A stretch of 64,000 nt of DNA, taken from NCBI RefSeq assembly GCF_001269885.1, contig NZ_LHVH01000024.1:372001-436000 (forward strand), read 5' to 3'. Source of the DNA: Pseudomonas kilonensis. GTDB lineage: Bacteria > Pseudomonadota > Gammaproteobacteria > Pseudomonadales > Pseudomonadaceae. Within the stretch, counting starts at the first letter, position 1. The number at the start of each line of letters is the position of its first letter. The notes under the pieces are model-generated. The model was given only the letters and a program-made list of their open reading frames with translations. It was not told the origin of the DNA and searched no databases. The position numbers were made by a program, and so were the translations under genes. This document shows, one piece after another, positions 34,088-42,567 of this stretch.

Positions 34088-35038
34088 ATGCGAGTCAACA
34101 AGCGCTTCACCCTCCTGGCCGCCGCGGCCGCCTTGGCGGTTACCACCGCGGCCCAGGCTGCCCCGGTGTATATCAACATCCTGACGGGAGGCACCAGCGG
34201 CGTTTATTACCCTATCGGGGTGGGGCTTTCACAGATCTACAGCAACGGCATCCAGGACGCCAAGACATCGGTGCAAGCCACCAAGGCCTCGGTGGAAAAC
34301 CTGAACCTGCTGCAAGCCGGGCGCGGGGAGCTGGCCCTGGCCCTGGGCGACTCGGTGGCGGACGCCAAGAACGGCGTGGAAGACGCCGGTTTCAAGGCGC
34401 CGCTGACCAAGCTGCGTGCCATCGCCGGCGCCTACCCCAATTACATCCAGATCGTCGCCAGCCAGGAGTCCGGCATCAAGACCCTGGCCGACCTCAAGGG
34501 CAAGACCGTTTCCGTTGGCGCGGCGAAGTCCGGCACCGAACTCAATGCCCGGGCCATCTTCAAGGCTGCGGGGCTGACCTACCAGGACATGAAGGTCCAG
34601 TACTTGCCGTTCGCCGAATCGGTGGACTTGATCAAGAACCGCCAACTGGACGCCACGCTTCAATCCTCAGGCCTGGGCATGGCGGCCATTCGCGACCTGG
34701 CCTCGACCATGGCGTTGAACTACGTATCGGTGCCCACCGATGTGGTGGAGAAAATCGCCAACCCGGCGTACCAGAACGCAATGATCCCGGCCAATACCTA
34801 CGACGGCCAGACCGACGCCGTACCCACCGTGGCCATCACCAACATCCTGGTCACCCGCGAAGATGTCCCGGATGAGGTGGCCTACCAAATGACCAAGCTG
34901 CTGTTCGAGAACCTCACCCGCCTGGGCACCTCCCATTCGGCGGCCAAGGACATCACCCTGAAGAACGCCGCGAAAAACCTGCCAATCGCGCTCCACCCCG
35001 GCGCCGAGCGCTACTACAAGGAAGTGGGCGCGCTGTAG
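34088..35038 (+). CDS. TAXI-family TRAP transporter solute-binding protein
   Basis: A 316-residue periplasmic protein with a Sec signal (about residues 1-25, ending AAQAAP). The mature N-terminus INILTGGTSGVYYPIGVGLSQIY is the TAXI signature; KTLADLKGKTVSVGAAKSGTELNA and LPFAESVDLIKNRQLDAT follow. TAXI proteins deliver substrate to TRAP permeases driven by an ion gradient. Characterised examples bind acidic amino acids or related carboxylates, but the ligand here is not evident. The ATG at 34088 follows GGAGAGG. The permease gene starts 79 bp downstream. Confidence 0.93.
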   Translation: MRVNKRFTLLAAAAALAVTTAAQAAPVYINILTGGTSGVYYPIGVGLSQIYSNGIQDAKTSVQATKASVENLNLLQAGRGELALALGDSVADAKNGVEDAGFKAPLTKLRAIAGAYPNYIQIVASQESGIKTLADLKGKTVSVGAAKSGTELNARAIFKAAGLTYQDMKVQYLPFAESVDLIKNRQLDATLQSSGLGMAAIRDLASTMALNYVSVPTDVVEKIANPAYQNAMIPANTYDGQTDAVPTVAITNILVTREDVPDEVAYQMTKLLFENLTRLGTSHSAAKDITLKNAAKNLPIALHPGAERYYKEVGAL

Positions 35039-35117
35039 CCCGATACGGTCAACGGCGCTCGCCGTCGTTGGCCGTCGTGTTTTCGCCCCTTGGATGTGAA
35101 CAGAAGGCAGGCACCTC

Positions 35118-37145
35118 ATGAGTGAAGACCAGCACGGCATCGCCACGGACCCGCGGGACTGGCCCAAGACACTGTTTTACGTGGCCTTGTTGTTTTCAGT
35201 GTTTCAGATCGTCACCGCCGCGTTTTCTCCGGTTTCCAGCATCGTGCTGCGGGCGGTGCATGTCGGCTTCCTGCTGTGGGTGGTGTTCCTCAGCTACCCG
35301 GCCTATGGCAAGCAGCGACCCTGGCAACCCTTGGCCTGGGTCTTGAGCCTGGGGGGCGTGGCGACGGCCGTCTATCAGTGGGTGTTCGAGGCCGACCTGA
35401 TCCAGCGCTCTGGCGACCTGACCACCGCCGACATGATCATCGGCGTGATCCTGATTGTGCTGGTGTTCGAAGCCGCACGACGGGTGATGGGCATCGCCCT
35501 GCCGATCATTTGCGGCGTATTCCTGGCCTATGGCCTGTTCGGCGAATATCTGCCAGGCGACTTGGCCCATCGCGGCTATGGCGTCGATCAAATCATCAAC
35601 CAACTGTCGTTCGGCACCGAAGGGCTGTATGGCACACCCACCTACGTGTCGGCCACGTATATCTTCCTGTTCATCCTGTTCGGCGCCTTCCTGGAAAAGG
35701 CCGGCATGATCAAGCTGTTCACCGATTTCGCCATGGGCCTGTTCGGCCACAAACTGGGCGGGCCGGCGAAAGTAGCCGTGGTGTCATCGGCGCTGATGGG
35801 CACCATCACCGGCTCGGGCATCGCCAACGTGGTCACCACCGGGCAATTCACCATCCCGTTGATGAAGCGCTTCGGCTACAAGGCGGCGTTTGCCGGCGGT
35901 GTGGAAGCCACGTCCAGCATGGGCAGCCAGATCATGCCGCCAGTGATGGGCGCGGTAGCGTTCATCATGGCCGAAACCATCAATGTGCCGTTCGTTGAAA
36001 TCGCCAAGGCCGCATTGATACCCGCGTGCCTGTACTTCGGCTCGGTGTTCTGGATGGTTCACCTGGAAGCCAAGCGCTCCGACCTCAAGGGCTTGCCCAA
36101 GGACCAGTGCCCCAGCGCCTGGGGTGCGGTCAAGGAGAGCTGGTTCCTGCTGATCCCGCTCGGGGTGTTGGTCTACCTGTTGTTTTCCGGACGCACACCG
36201 CTGTTTTCCGGCATGGTCGGCCTGGCGCTGACGGCCATCGTGATTCTCGGCTCGGCGATCATTCTCAAGGTCTCGAACTACGCGTTGCGCTGTGCCTTCT
36301 GGATCGCGCTGGGGCTGCTGTGCGTCGGTTTTTTCCGACTGGGCATCGGTGTCGTGTTTGCGGTGATCGGCGTGTTGGTGGTGGCCTGCTGGTTCATGCA
36401 AGGCACGCGGGAAACCCTCGTCATCTGCCTGCATGCCCTGGTGGATGGCGCGCGTCACGCCGTTCCGGTGGGGATCGCCTGCGCCTTGGTGGGCAGCATC
36501 ATCGCGGTGGTCTCGCTGACCGGCGTGGCCTCCACTTTTGCCGGCTACATCCTCGCCATCGGCCGGGACAACCTGTTGCTGTCACTGATCCTTACCATGC
36601 TCACCTGCCTGGTACTGGGCATGGGCATCCCGACCATTCCCAACTACATCATCACCAGCTCCATCGCCGCACCGGCCCTGCTGGAACTGGGCGTGCCGCT
36701 GATCGTGTCGCACATGTTCGTGTTCTATTTCGGCATCCTCGCCGACCTGACGCCACCAGTGGCACTGGCGTGTTTCGCCGCAGCGCCCATTGCCCGGGAA
36801 AGTGGCCTGAAGATCAGCTTCTGGGCGGTACGCATCGCCCTCGCCGGCTTCGTCATTCCGTTCATGACGGTCTATAACCCGGCACTGATGCTCCAGGGCG
36901 ACAACCTGTGGATGACCGCGTACATGCTGATCAAGACGTTGTTGGCCGTCGGGCTTTGGGGGATGGCATCCACCGGTTACCTGCAACAGAAAATGCCGAT
37001 TTGGGAACGCCTGCTGTGCTTTGCCGCTGGCGCGTTGCTGGTGGTAGCCCTGCCATTGACCGACGAGATTGGCTTCGTACTGGGTGGGTTGCTGATTTTC
37101 CAGCACGTCTGGCGCTCGCGACGTGCCGGGCGGGCCTTGGCGTGA
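35118..37145 (+). CDS. TRAP transporter permease, fused small and large subunits
   Basis: A 675-residue polytopic protein. An N-terminal part of about 180 residues corresponds to the 4-helix DctQ-like subunit, fused to the 12-helix DctM-like subunit, which has the conserved GTITGSGIANVVTTGQFTIPLMKRFGYKAAFAGGVEATSSMGSQIMPPVMGAVAF block. This fused architecture is normal for TAXI-type systems. The final helices are followed by a basic tail. The stop overlaps the next gene by 4 bp (GTGA), so the DUF1850 protein is coupled to it. Confidence 0.93.
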   Translation: MSEDQHGIATDPRDWPKTLFYVALLFSVFQIVTAAFSPVSSIVLRAVHVGFLLWVVFLSYPAYGKQRPWQPLAWVLSLGGVATAVYQWVFEADLIQRSGDLTTADMIIGVILIVLVFEAARRVMGIALPIICGVFLAYGLFGEYLPGDLAHRGYGVDQIINQLSFGTEGLYGTPTYVSATYIFLFILFGAFLEKAGMIKLFTDFAMGLFGHKLGGPAKVAVVSSALMGTITGSGIANVVTTGQFTIPLMKRFGYKAAFAGGVEATSSMGSQIMPPVMGAVAFIMAETINVPFVEIAKAALIPACLYFGSVFWMVHLEAKRSDLKGLPKDQCPSAWGAVKESWFLLIPLGVLVYLLFSGRTPLFSGMVGLALTAIVILGSAIILKVSNYALRCAFWIALGLLCVGFFRLGIGVVFAVIGVLVVACWFMQGTRETLVICLHALVDGARHAVPVGIACALVGSIIAVVSLTGVASTFAGYILAIGRDNLLLSLILTMLTCLVLGMGIPTIPNYIITSSIAAPALLELGVPLIVSHMFVFYFGILADLTPPVALACFAAAPIARESGLKISFWAVRIALAGFVIPFMTVYNPALMLQGDNLWMTAYMLIKTLLAVGLWGMASTGYLQQKMPIWERLLCFAAGALLVVALPLTDEIGFVLGGLLIFQHVWRSRRAGRALA

Positions 37146-37528
37146 TCGGTTTGTGCCTGGGCCTGTCCGGCGTGGTCTGGGCCCAGCTTCCCGTTGCCGA
37201 CTTCACGCTGGCATGGAACCACACCATCGAAAAGATCCGCTGGGAGGAAGACTATCGCGTCAGCGAACAGGGCCTGGTGCTGGGTGAAGCCAGGGTCAAG
37301 GGCAATGGCGCGGGCATGGAGATTCCCGACAATGCCCGGCTGGAAAATGGCAGCTGGCACTATCAACGCCAGGTGCCGCCCCTGCAACCGCTGAAACTGG
37401 GGCGCACGCCGCAGGCTGGCGATTATCAGTTGTGTTTCGATGGCGGTTGTCGGGCGATGAGCCATTGGCTGGGGCCGCCGACAGAGGGCCAGCCGACCGT
37501 GGAGCTGTGGAGTTGCGAACAATCCTGA
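37142..37528 (+). CDS. DUF1850 protein, TRAP operon accessory
   Basis: A 128-residue protein starting from GTG at 37142 (V-I-G-L-C), a hydrophobic signal-like segment of about 18 residues (ending VVWA-Q), then a small beta-rich domain with FTLAWNHTIEKIRWEEDYRV, MEIPDNARLENGSWHY and CFDGGCRAMSHWLG. The two Cys in CFDGGC may form a disulfide in the periplasm. DUF1850 genes typically follow fused TAXI-TRAP permeases; a role in permease assembly or substrate handling is inferred only from that linkage. An inverted REP pair follows. Confidence 0.82.
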   Translation: MIGLCLGLSGVVWAQLPVADFTLAWNHTIEKIRWEEDYRVSEQGLVLGEARVKGNGAGMEIPDNARLENGSWHYQRQVPPLQPLKLGRTPQAGDYQLCFDGGCRAMSHWLGPPTEGQPTVELWSCEQS

Positions 37529-37571
37529 ACCCATCAGAGGATACCCCACTGAACACACCCTTGTGACTAGG

Positions 37572-37661
37572 CCGTGGGAGCAAGGCTTGCCCGCGATACA
37601 GGCGACTCGATTTCTGAAAGACCGCATCGCCTGTATCGCGAGCGAGCTTTGCTCCCACAGT
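37572..37661. repeat. Inverted REP pair
   Basis: GTGGGAGCAAGGCTTGCCCG (left) and CGAGCGAGCTTTGCTCCCAC (right) face each other around about 40 bp. The two arms have diverged (GCTTGCC against GAGCTTTGC). It lies between the convergent DUF1850 and SMP-30 genes. Confidence 0.85.
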
Positions 37662-37689
37662 ATCCTCGCCACAATGGAGAACCGTTCAC

Positions 37690-38781
37690 TCAGGCAAACG
37701 TCGCCCCCCGTGTATTCACGAACAGCGAATACAACGAGTGGCTGCCGGCCATGAACAACCGATTGCCTTCCCGGCCGCCGAAGCAGACGTTGGGGCAGCG
37801 CTCCGGCAGGGAGATGTGCCCGATGGCCTTGCCTTCAGGGTTGAACACCCGCACGCCATCGAGTTTTTCCAGGTCGGCCTTGGGGTCGCCATTGCCACCC
37901 CAACCGCACCAGAGGTTGCCGCTTTCATCGCATTTGATCCCATCGATCGCCGCGTAATCCAGGCCTTCGATGTGCTTGCGCCGCTCGCCCAGCGTGCCGT
38001 CATCCTTGACCGTGATCGCCCAGATCAAGCGGTTGGGCTTGGCCCGGCCTTCGACCACGTAGAGAGTTTTTTCGTCCGGAGAAAAACACAGCCCGTTCGG
38101 CCCCGCCAGGTCATCGATCACCCGAGTGACCTTGCCGTTTTCACCGTCGATGCGATACACCGCGTGGGGCTGGACAGGCGTCACTTTGTGCCCTTCGTAG
38201 TTGTTGCCGGTCTGGAACGGTGGGTCGGTGAACCAGACCGAACCATCGCGCTTGCACACGATGTCATTGGGCGAGTTGAAAGGCTTGCCCTCGAAACTGT
38301 CCGCCAGCACGGTGAGGGTGCCGTTGTGCTCGGTGCGGGTGATGCGTCGGCCTTCACTGGCGGTGGTGGAGCCTTCGCACACCAGCAACCGGCCCTGGCG
38401 ATCGCGGCACATGCCGTTGGAGAAATTGGAATTTTCGCGGTACACCGACAGGCTGCCGGTGATTTCATCCCAGCGCACGATACGGTTGTTGGGAATGTCA
38501 CTGACCAGCAGGTAACGACCGTCACCGACCCACACCGGCCCTTCCGCCCAACGCAGGCCCGTGGCGAGCTTCTCCACGCTGGCGTTGAAGATGCGCAAGT
38601 CCATGAAGCTGGGGTCAAGGATATTGATCAGCGGGTCCGGGTAACGCTGGCTCAAGGGTTCGGCCTGGGCAAGACCCGGCAGGTTGCCAAGGGCAGCGGC
38701 AGCGGCCGAGACCACCAGGGATTTTTTCAGGAAAACCCGGCGGCCCTGATCGGCGGCGGTTGCAGATTGCGAAGCATCCAT
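37690..38781 (-). CDS. SMP-30/gluconolactonase-family lactonase, Tat-exported
   Basis: A 363-residue six-bladed beta-propeller. Residues 13-41 form a twin-arginine signal (GRRVFLKKSLVVSAAAAALG, R14-R15), placing it in the periplasm. Metal-binding segments are WAEGPVW, SPNDIVCKRDG, GPNGLCFSPD and AIDGIKCDESGNLW. Family members hydrolyse aldono-lactones. Periplasmic location suggests it opens lactones made by periplasmic sugar dehydrogenases such as glucose dehydrogenase. The histidine kinase gene upstream lies 96 bp away on the same strand and may be its regulator. Confidence 0.87.
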   Translation of the reverse strand: MDASQSATAADQGRRVFLKKSLVVSAAAAALGNLPGLAQAEPLSQRYPDPLINILDPSFMDLRIFNASVEKLATGLRWAEGPVWVGDGRYLLVSDIPNNRIVRWDEITGSLSVYRENSNFSNGMCRDRQGRLLVCEGSTTASEGRRITRTEHNGTLTVLADSFEGKPFNSPNDIVCKRDGSVWFTDPPFQTGNNYEGHKVTPVQPHAVYRIDGENGKVTRVIDDLAGPNGLCFSPDEKTLYVVEGRAKPNRLIWAITVKDDGTLGERRKHIEGLDYAAIDGIKCDESGNLWCGWGGNGDPKADLEKLDGVRVFNPEGKAIGHISLPERCPNVCFGGREGNRLFMAGSHSLYSLFVNTRGATFA

Positions 38782-38877
38782 CGTGCGTCTCCGTTAATTA
38801 TTATTGGACGGGACGACAGTTTTACTCTGTGATAAGACATCGTACAAGTATGTGAGACGGCTCGTCCGGACAATTGA

Positions 38878-40008
38878 TCAGTCCGGGTGCAGCGGTATAC
38901 GAACGGTAAAAGTCGTGCCGACTCGCGCCTTCGAGTGAACCTCGATGGTGCCCTGATGGGCCGATACGATCGCCGAGGCGATGTGCAGACCCAGTCCGAG
39001 CCCGGCCGTGGAACCGTACTGCGCTTCACCGCTGCGCAGATTTCGGACCATTGGGTTGAAGATGTTGGCAATGGCCTCTTTCTCGATGGGCTTGCCCTGG
39101 TTGTTGATCGCGATCACGGCCATGTCCTCTTCAACGCTCAACGAAACAGTCACCGGCGTGCCTTCGGCGCCATGCTGGACGGCATTACCAATCAGGTTGG
39201 CGAACACCTGCTCCATGCGGGCCGGATCGAACAGCCCCTCCACGGCACCGGTCGTTTCAAAGAGGATTTTGCTTTCCGGGTGATAGGCCCGCGCCTCCTC
39301 CACCATGCCTTCGCAGGCGGCCACCAGATCGCCATTGAAGCGCTGCACCGGAATACCCGAACCCAGTTGGGTACGGGTGAAATCCAGCAGATCGCCGACG
39401 ATCTTGTTGGCCCGCTTGACGCTGGTGTAGATGCGCGACGTGATCTTGGTGGCTTTGGCGGGCAGGTCCCCCGCCCGCAGCAGCACTTCGGAACTCAGCA
39501 GGATCGCGCCCAAGGGGCTGCGCAGGTCATGCCCGAGAATCCCGAGAAAGATATTGCGCGACGCATCCACCGCCCCCGAGTAACTGACGACGGACTCGGC
39601 CAAGGCCTGGTCCACGGCCTCGTTGAATCGAATCAGATCGTCCATGACCTGCTTGTGATCCAACTGCGTGTGCGGCATCCAGAGCATGAGCACGCTGGTG
39701 CGCAGGGCCCGGTATTCGGAAACCATTTGCTCCACGGTAAAACCCGAGGACTGGCGGATGACCGCATGGGTTTCGGCGGCGGTTTCGGCATCCGCCGGCG
39801 GAGCCTCCCCGTGGGACTTGGCAATTGCCTCCTTGCGCGTTTGCGAGGTGCGCAGGTCAGCGGCGATGGTGCGCAGCATCTGCTCGGCATGGTCGCGCAG
39901 GGCCACGGAGTCCATGCCTAGGGACGCAGGGGTTATGGTTTTGGCGAAGTCTTCCCACGCCTGAAGAATCGGCTCGATATTGTCGAGGATGAAATCGGCC
40001 AGGCGCAT
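38878..40008 (-). CDS. Sensor histidine kinase with RsbRD-type N-terminal domain
   Basis: A 376-residue soluble kinase without membrane segments. The N-terminal ~140 residues (MRLADFILDNIEPILQAWEDFAKTI...GFTVEQMVSEYRALRTSVLMLW) resemble the RsbRD/RsbU-type helical sensor domain. HisKA follows with LGILGHDLRSPLGAILLSS (H160), then the HATPase with NLIGNAVQHGAEG and GLGLGLHIA. No partner response regulator is adjacent, so it is an orphan kinase. The start at 40008 removes a long unlikely extension with REP-like DNA. It reads toward the SMP-30 gene, 96 bp apart. Confidence 0.85.
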   Translation of the reverse strand: MRLADFILDNIEPILQAWEDFAKTITPASLGMDSVALRDHAEQMLRTIAADLRTSQTRKEAIAKSHGEAPPADAETAAETHAVIRQSSGFTVEQMVSEYRALRTSVLMLWMPHTQLDHKQVMDDLIRFNEAVDQALAESVVSYSGAVDASRNIFLGILGHDLRSPLGAILLSSEVLLRAGDLPAKATKITSRIYTSVKRANKIVGDLLDFTRTQLGSGIPVQRFNGDLVAACEGMVEEARAYHPESKILFETTGAVEGLFDPARMEQVFANLIGNAVQHGAEGTPVTVSLSVEEDMAVIAINNQGKPIEKEAIANIFNPMVRNLRSGEAQYGSTAGLGLGLHIASAIVSAHQGTIEVHSKARVGTTFTVRIPLHPD

Positions 40009-40106
40009 GGGTTTTTCCGCAAGTAGGGCGATGCTGTAGACGACACAGCGGCCTGATTGTTGTACAGCAAAGCACCGCACAATGTGGGTAATGCTGTTCA
40101 TTTTTA

Positions 40107-41195
40107 TTTGGTGTGTATATCCGTTATTTCGGTAACGGCGGCTGGCGGTTCCGCTCTTACAGCGGCTCACTTTTGAGAAGCGCAAAAGTAAGCAAAACGC
40201 TTCTGCCCCACCACTCGGCACCTCGCCTAGGCTCGGTGTGCCCTCACTCCGGCATTGCTCCGTGGGCCGCCGCGAAGGGCCATCCATGGCCCCGCGCGGC
40301 TATCCCGGCATCCATGCCGGGATGCCCACTGCGCAATGCCTGCGTTCGGCCAGCGTGGTTTGACGGGGCGTCGAGATCAAAATCCAAAGCAAAGCAAAGC
40401 AAGAGCGCGACACGTCCAACATCTATGTAGCTGAACCACCGCCATCGCGAGCAAGCTCGCTCCCTCATTGGCCTGCGGTGAACACAAGACTCATGGACAC
40501 CCAGAATCACCTGTGCGAGCTTGCTCGCGATGAGGCCGGCACATCCAACCTCTTCATCGACTGTGACACCGCCATCGCGAGCAGGCTCGCTCCCACAATG
40601 ACCTGCGGTGAACACAAGACTCATGGACACCCAGAATCACCTGTGTGCGAGCTTGCTCGCGATGAGGCCGGCACATCCAACATCACCACAAACCGACCCA
40701 CCGCCTTCGCGAGCAAGCCCGCTCCCACAATGGCCTGCGGTGAACACAAGACTCATGGACACCCAGAATCACCTGTGGGAGCGAGCTGGCTCGCGATGAG
40801 GCCGGCACATCCAACATCACCACAAACCGACCCACCGCCTTCGCGAGCAAGCCCGCTCCCACAGGGGAAACGCGGTCTCCACCGAGAACCAGGCCGGCCG
40901 TTAGGCCGCCTCGCGGTGGACGTTGATCTCGGCGCCCCGTTAACCACGCTGGCCGAACGCAGGTATTGCGCAGTGGGCACCTCGGCATGGATGCCGAGGT
41001 AGCCGCGCTGGGCCATGGATGGCCCTTCGCGGCGGCCCACGGAGCAATGCCGGAGTGAGGGCACACCGAGCCTAGGCGAGGTGCCGAGTGGTGGGGCATG
41101 AGCGCTTTGGTTACTTTCGCGCTTTTCGAAAGTGACCCGCTGTAAGAGCGGAACAGCCAGCCGCCGTTACCGAAATAACGGATATACACACCAAA
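40107..41195. repeat. Repeat island: 274-bp inverted repeat enclosing a REP tandem array
   Basis: The outer arms are 40107-40380 and 40923-41195, nearly complementary over their length. The outer tips read TTTGGTGTGTATATCCGTTA and its inverse. An inner hairpin (40302-40323; 40979-41000) keeps pairing in both arms with two compensatory substitutions (A-T-C-C-C... versus A-C-C-T-C...). Between the arms, 40440-40865 holds three tandem copies of a 130-132 bp unit (anchor CCTGCGGTGAACACAAGAC at about 40472, 40602 and 40734), each with opposed REP palindromes. No transposase or convincing gene is present. It fills the 1.35-kb gap between the kinase and DMT genes. Confidence 0.8.
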
Positions 41196-41362
41196 GCAAG
41201 TAAGTACCGAGGCAACCGCACCCATGCACCAGAACCCACAGGTCTGCGCACCTTGTCCCTTGCACCCCACGAGGTAAAAACCTTACAGTCATACGACAAC
41301 CTATAACCAAAACAGCCGATCCTGGGCCTTTTGCCTTGGCGGCCGCCTTCGAGACACCTGCC

Positions 41363-42328
41363 ATGACCCGCCCCATCGCTGCACCTGACACCCCCACGCC
41401 GTTACCCCGCCACCTCGCGGTGCTCGTCCTGCTGTGCATGGGCTGTGCCTTCGCCGGCAACCACGTCGCCGCGCGGGCCGCGTTCGATGACGGTGCCGGT
41501 GTGCTGCTGGCGATCCTGCTGCGCTCGGGCGGGACGCTGCTGGTGCTGGCCGCGATGGTGCTCTGGCAACGACAAAGCCTGCGCCTGCCGCCCGGTGCGT
41601 GGCGTTGGCAATTGACGCTGGGGCTGTTGATCGGCGCCCAGAGCCTGTGCCTGTACTCCGCCGTGGCCCGGGTGCCAGTGGCGTTGGCGCTGCTGGTGGG
41701 CAACGTGTTTCCGATACTGCTGGCCTTGCTGACCTGGGCCCTGGGCGGACCACGCCCGACGGCGCGCACGGCTGCGTTGATGGGCATGATCCTGGTGGGC
41801 CTGGTGTTCGTGCTGGAAGTGCCGTCGCGGTTCTCGTCTGGGCAAGGTGTCGGCCCGCAATGGCTGCTGGGGGTGGGTCTGGCCTTTTGCGCGGCTTGCG
41901 CCTTTGCCTGCGCACTGTGGATCACCGATCACAAGTTGTCCCAGGTGCGCGGCTCGGTCCGCAGCCTGCTGACGATCTTCATCGTCTTCAGCAGCGTCAA
42001 CCTCGCTGGCCTGACAGGCGCCCTGCCCGGCGGTTTCGACCTGCCAGCCAGCAACACCGGCTGGTTCGCCCTGGCGACCCTGGTGGTGCTCTATGGCACC
42101 GGGTTTACCGTGCTGTTCATTTCCGTGCCCCGACTGGACATGCCGCGCAACGCCCCGGTGATGAACATCGAACCGCTGGCCACGCTGCTGATCGGCTGGC
42201 TGGTGCTGGACCAGATGCTCAACCCGGGCCAGGTGATGGGTGGCGCGATTGTGGTGACGGGCATCGTGCTGCTGACCTATCGCAAGGTTGAGCGGGTCAA
42301 GCAGCCCCAAGTTCAGCCGACTTCATGA
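41363..42328 (+). CDS. EamA/DMT-family transporter
   Basis: A 321-residue protein with ten predicted membrane segments in two EamA halves (LLCMGCAFAGNHVAARAAFDDG near the N-terminus; GLAFCAACAFACALWITDHKLS at the start of half two; PLATLLIGWLVLDQMLNPGQVMGGAIVVTGIVLLTYRK at the end). DMT transporters export or exchange small metabolites such as amino acids. The start at 41363 is chosen over an upstream non-ATG start because it begins the family-type N-terminus. It stands alone; the substrate is unknown. Confidence 0.87.
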   Translation: MTRPIAAPDTPTPLPRHLAVLVLLCMGCAFAGNHVAARAAFDDGAGVLLAILLRSGGTLLVLAAMVLWQRQSLRLPPGAWRWQLTLGLLIGAQSLCLYSAVARVPVALALLVGNVFPILLALLTWALGGPRPTARTAALMGMILVGLVFVLEVPSRFSSGQGVGPQWLLGVGLAFCAACAFACALWITDHKLSQVRGSVRSLLTIFIVFSSVNLAGLTGALPGGFDLPASNTGWFALATLVVLYGTGFTVLFISVPRLDMPRNAPVMNIEPLATLLIGWLVLDQMLNPGQVMGGAIVVTGIVLLTYRKVERVKQPQVQPTS

Positions 42329-42351
42329 ACCTGACACACCGAGATGTCAGG

Positions 42352-42400
42352 TTTTAGGGCCGCTTCGCGCCCCAGCGGGGATAAATCCCCTCGCCACAAT
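42352..42400. repeat. Half of a GTGGCGAGGGGATTTATCCCC-class repeat
   Basis: Only the right arm (GGGCCGCTTCGCGCCCCAGC... to CCTCGCCACAAT) is present, with no facing left arm within the gap. It is a remnant of the paired form seen at 7702, 24699, 33858 and 47788. Confidence 0.75.
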
Positions 42401-42481
42401 AGTGTTGTGCCAGCCCACAGATAGTCTTCGCCTTCCTGAAACTTGTTCCAAAACCGACAGTCCTACCCCAGCCGTGAAACC

Positions 42482-42507
42482 CCCGCCGATCTGCAGCGGC
42501 GGGTTTT
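42482..42507 (+). terminator. GC-rich hairpin with U-tract
   Basis: Stem CCCGCCG (42482-42488) pairs with CGGCGGG (42497-42503) over an 8-base loop, followed by TTTT. It lies 155 bp after the DMT gene and 60 bp before the CAP gene, so it could terminate the former or attenuate the latter. Confidence 0.55.
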
Positions 42508-42567
42508 CCAGCTGATCGGCGCCAAGCCTGGCGCTATGGCAACTCCCCCTCTTGAGCCGTTCGCCCC

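Noticed and set aside
40107..41195. Insertion sequence or transposon with long terminal inverted repeats
   Set aside because: No transposase frame lies between the arms and no target-site duplication is evident by eye; kept as a repeat island instead.
40244..41299. Open frames on both strands in the repeat island
   Set aside because: They translate the inverted repeat arms and REP copies; no start signals or domains are seen. Similar frames are often mis-annotated as hypothetical proteins.
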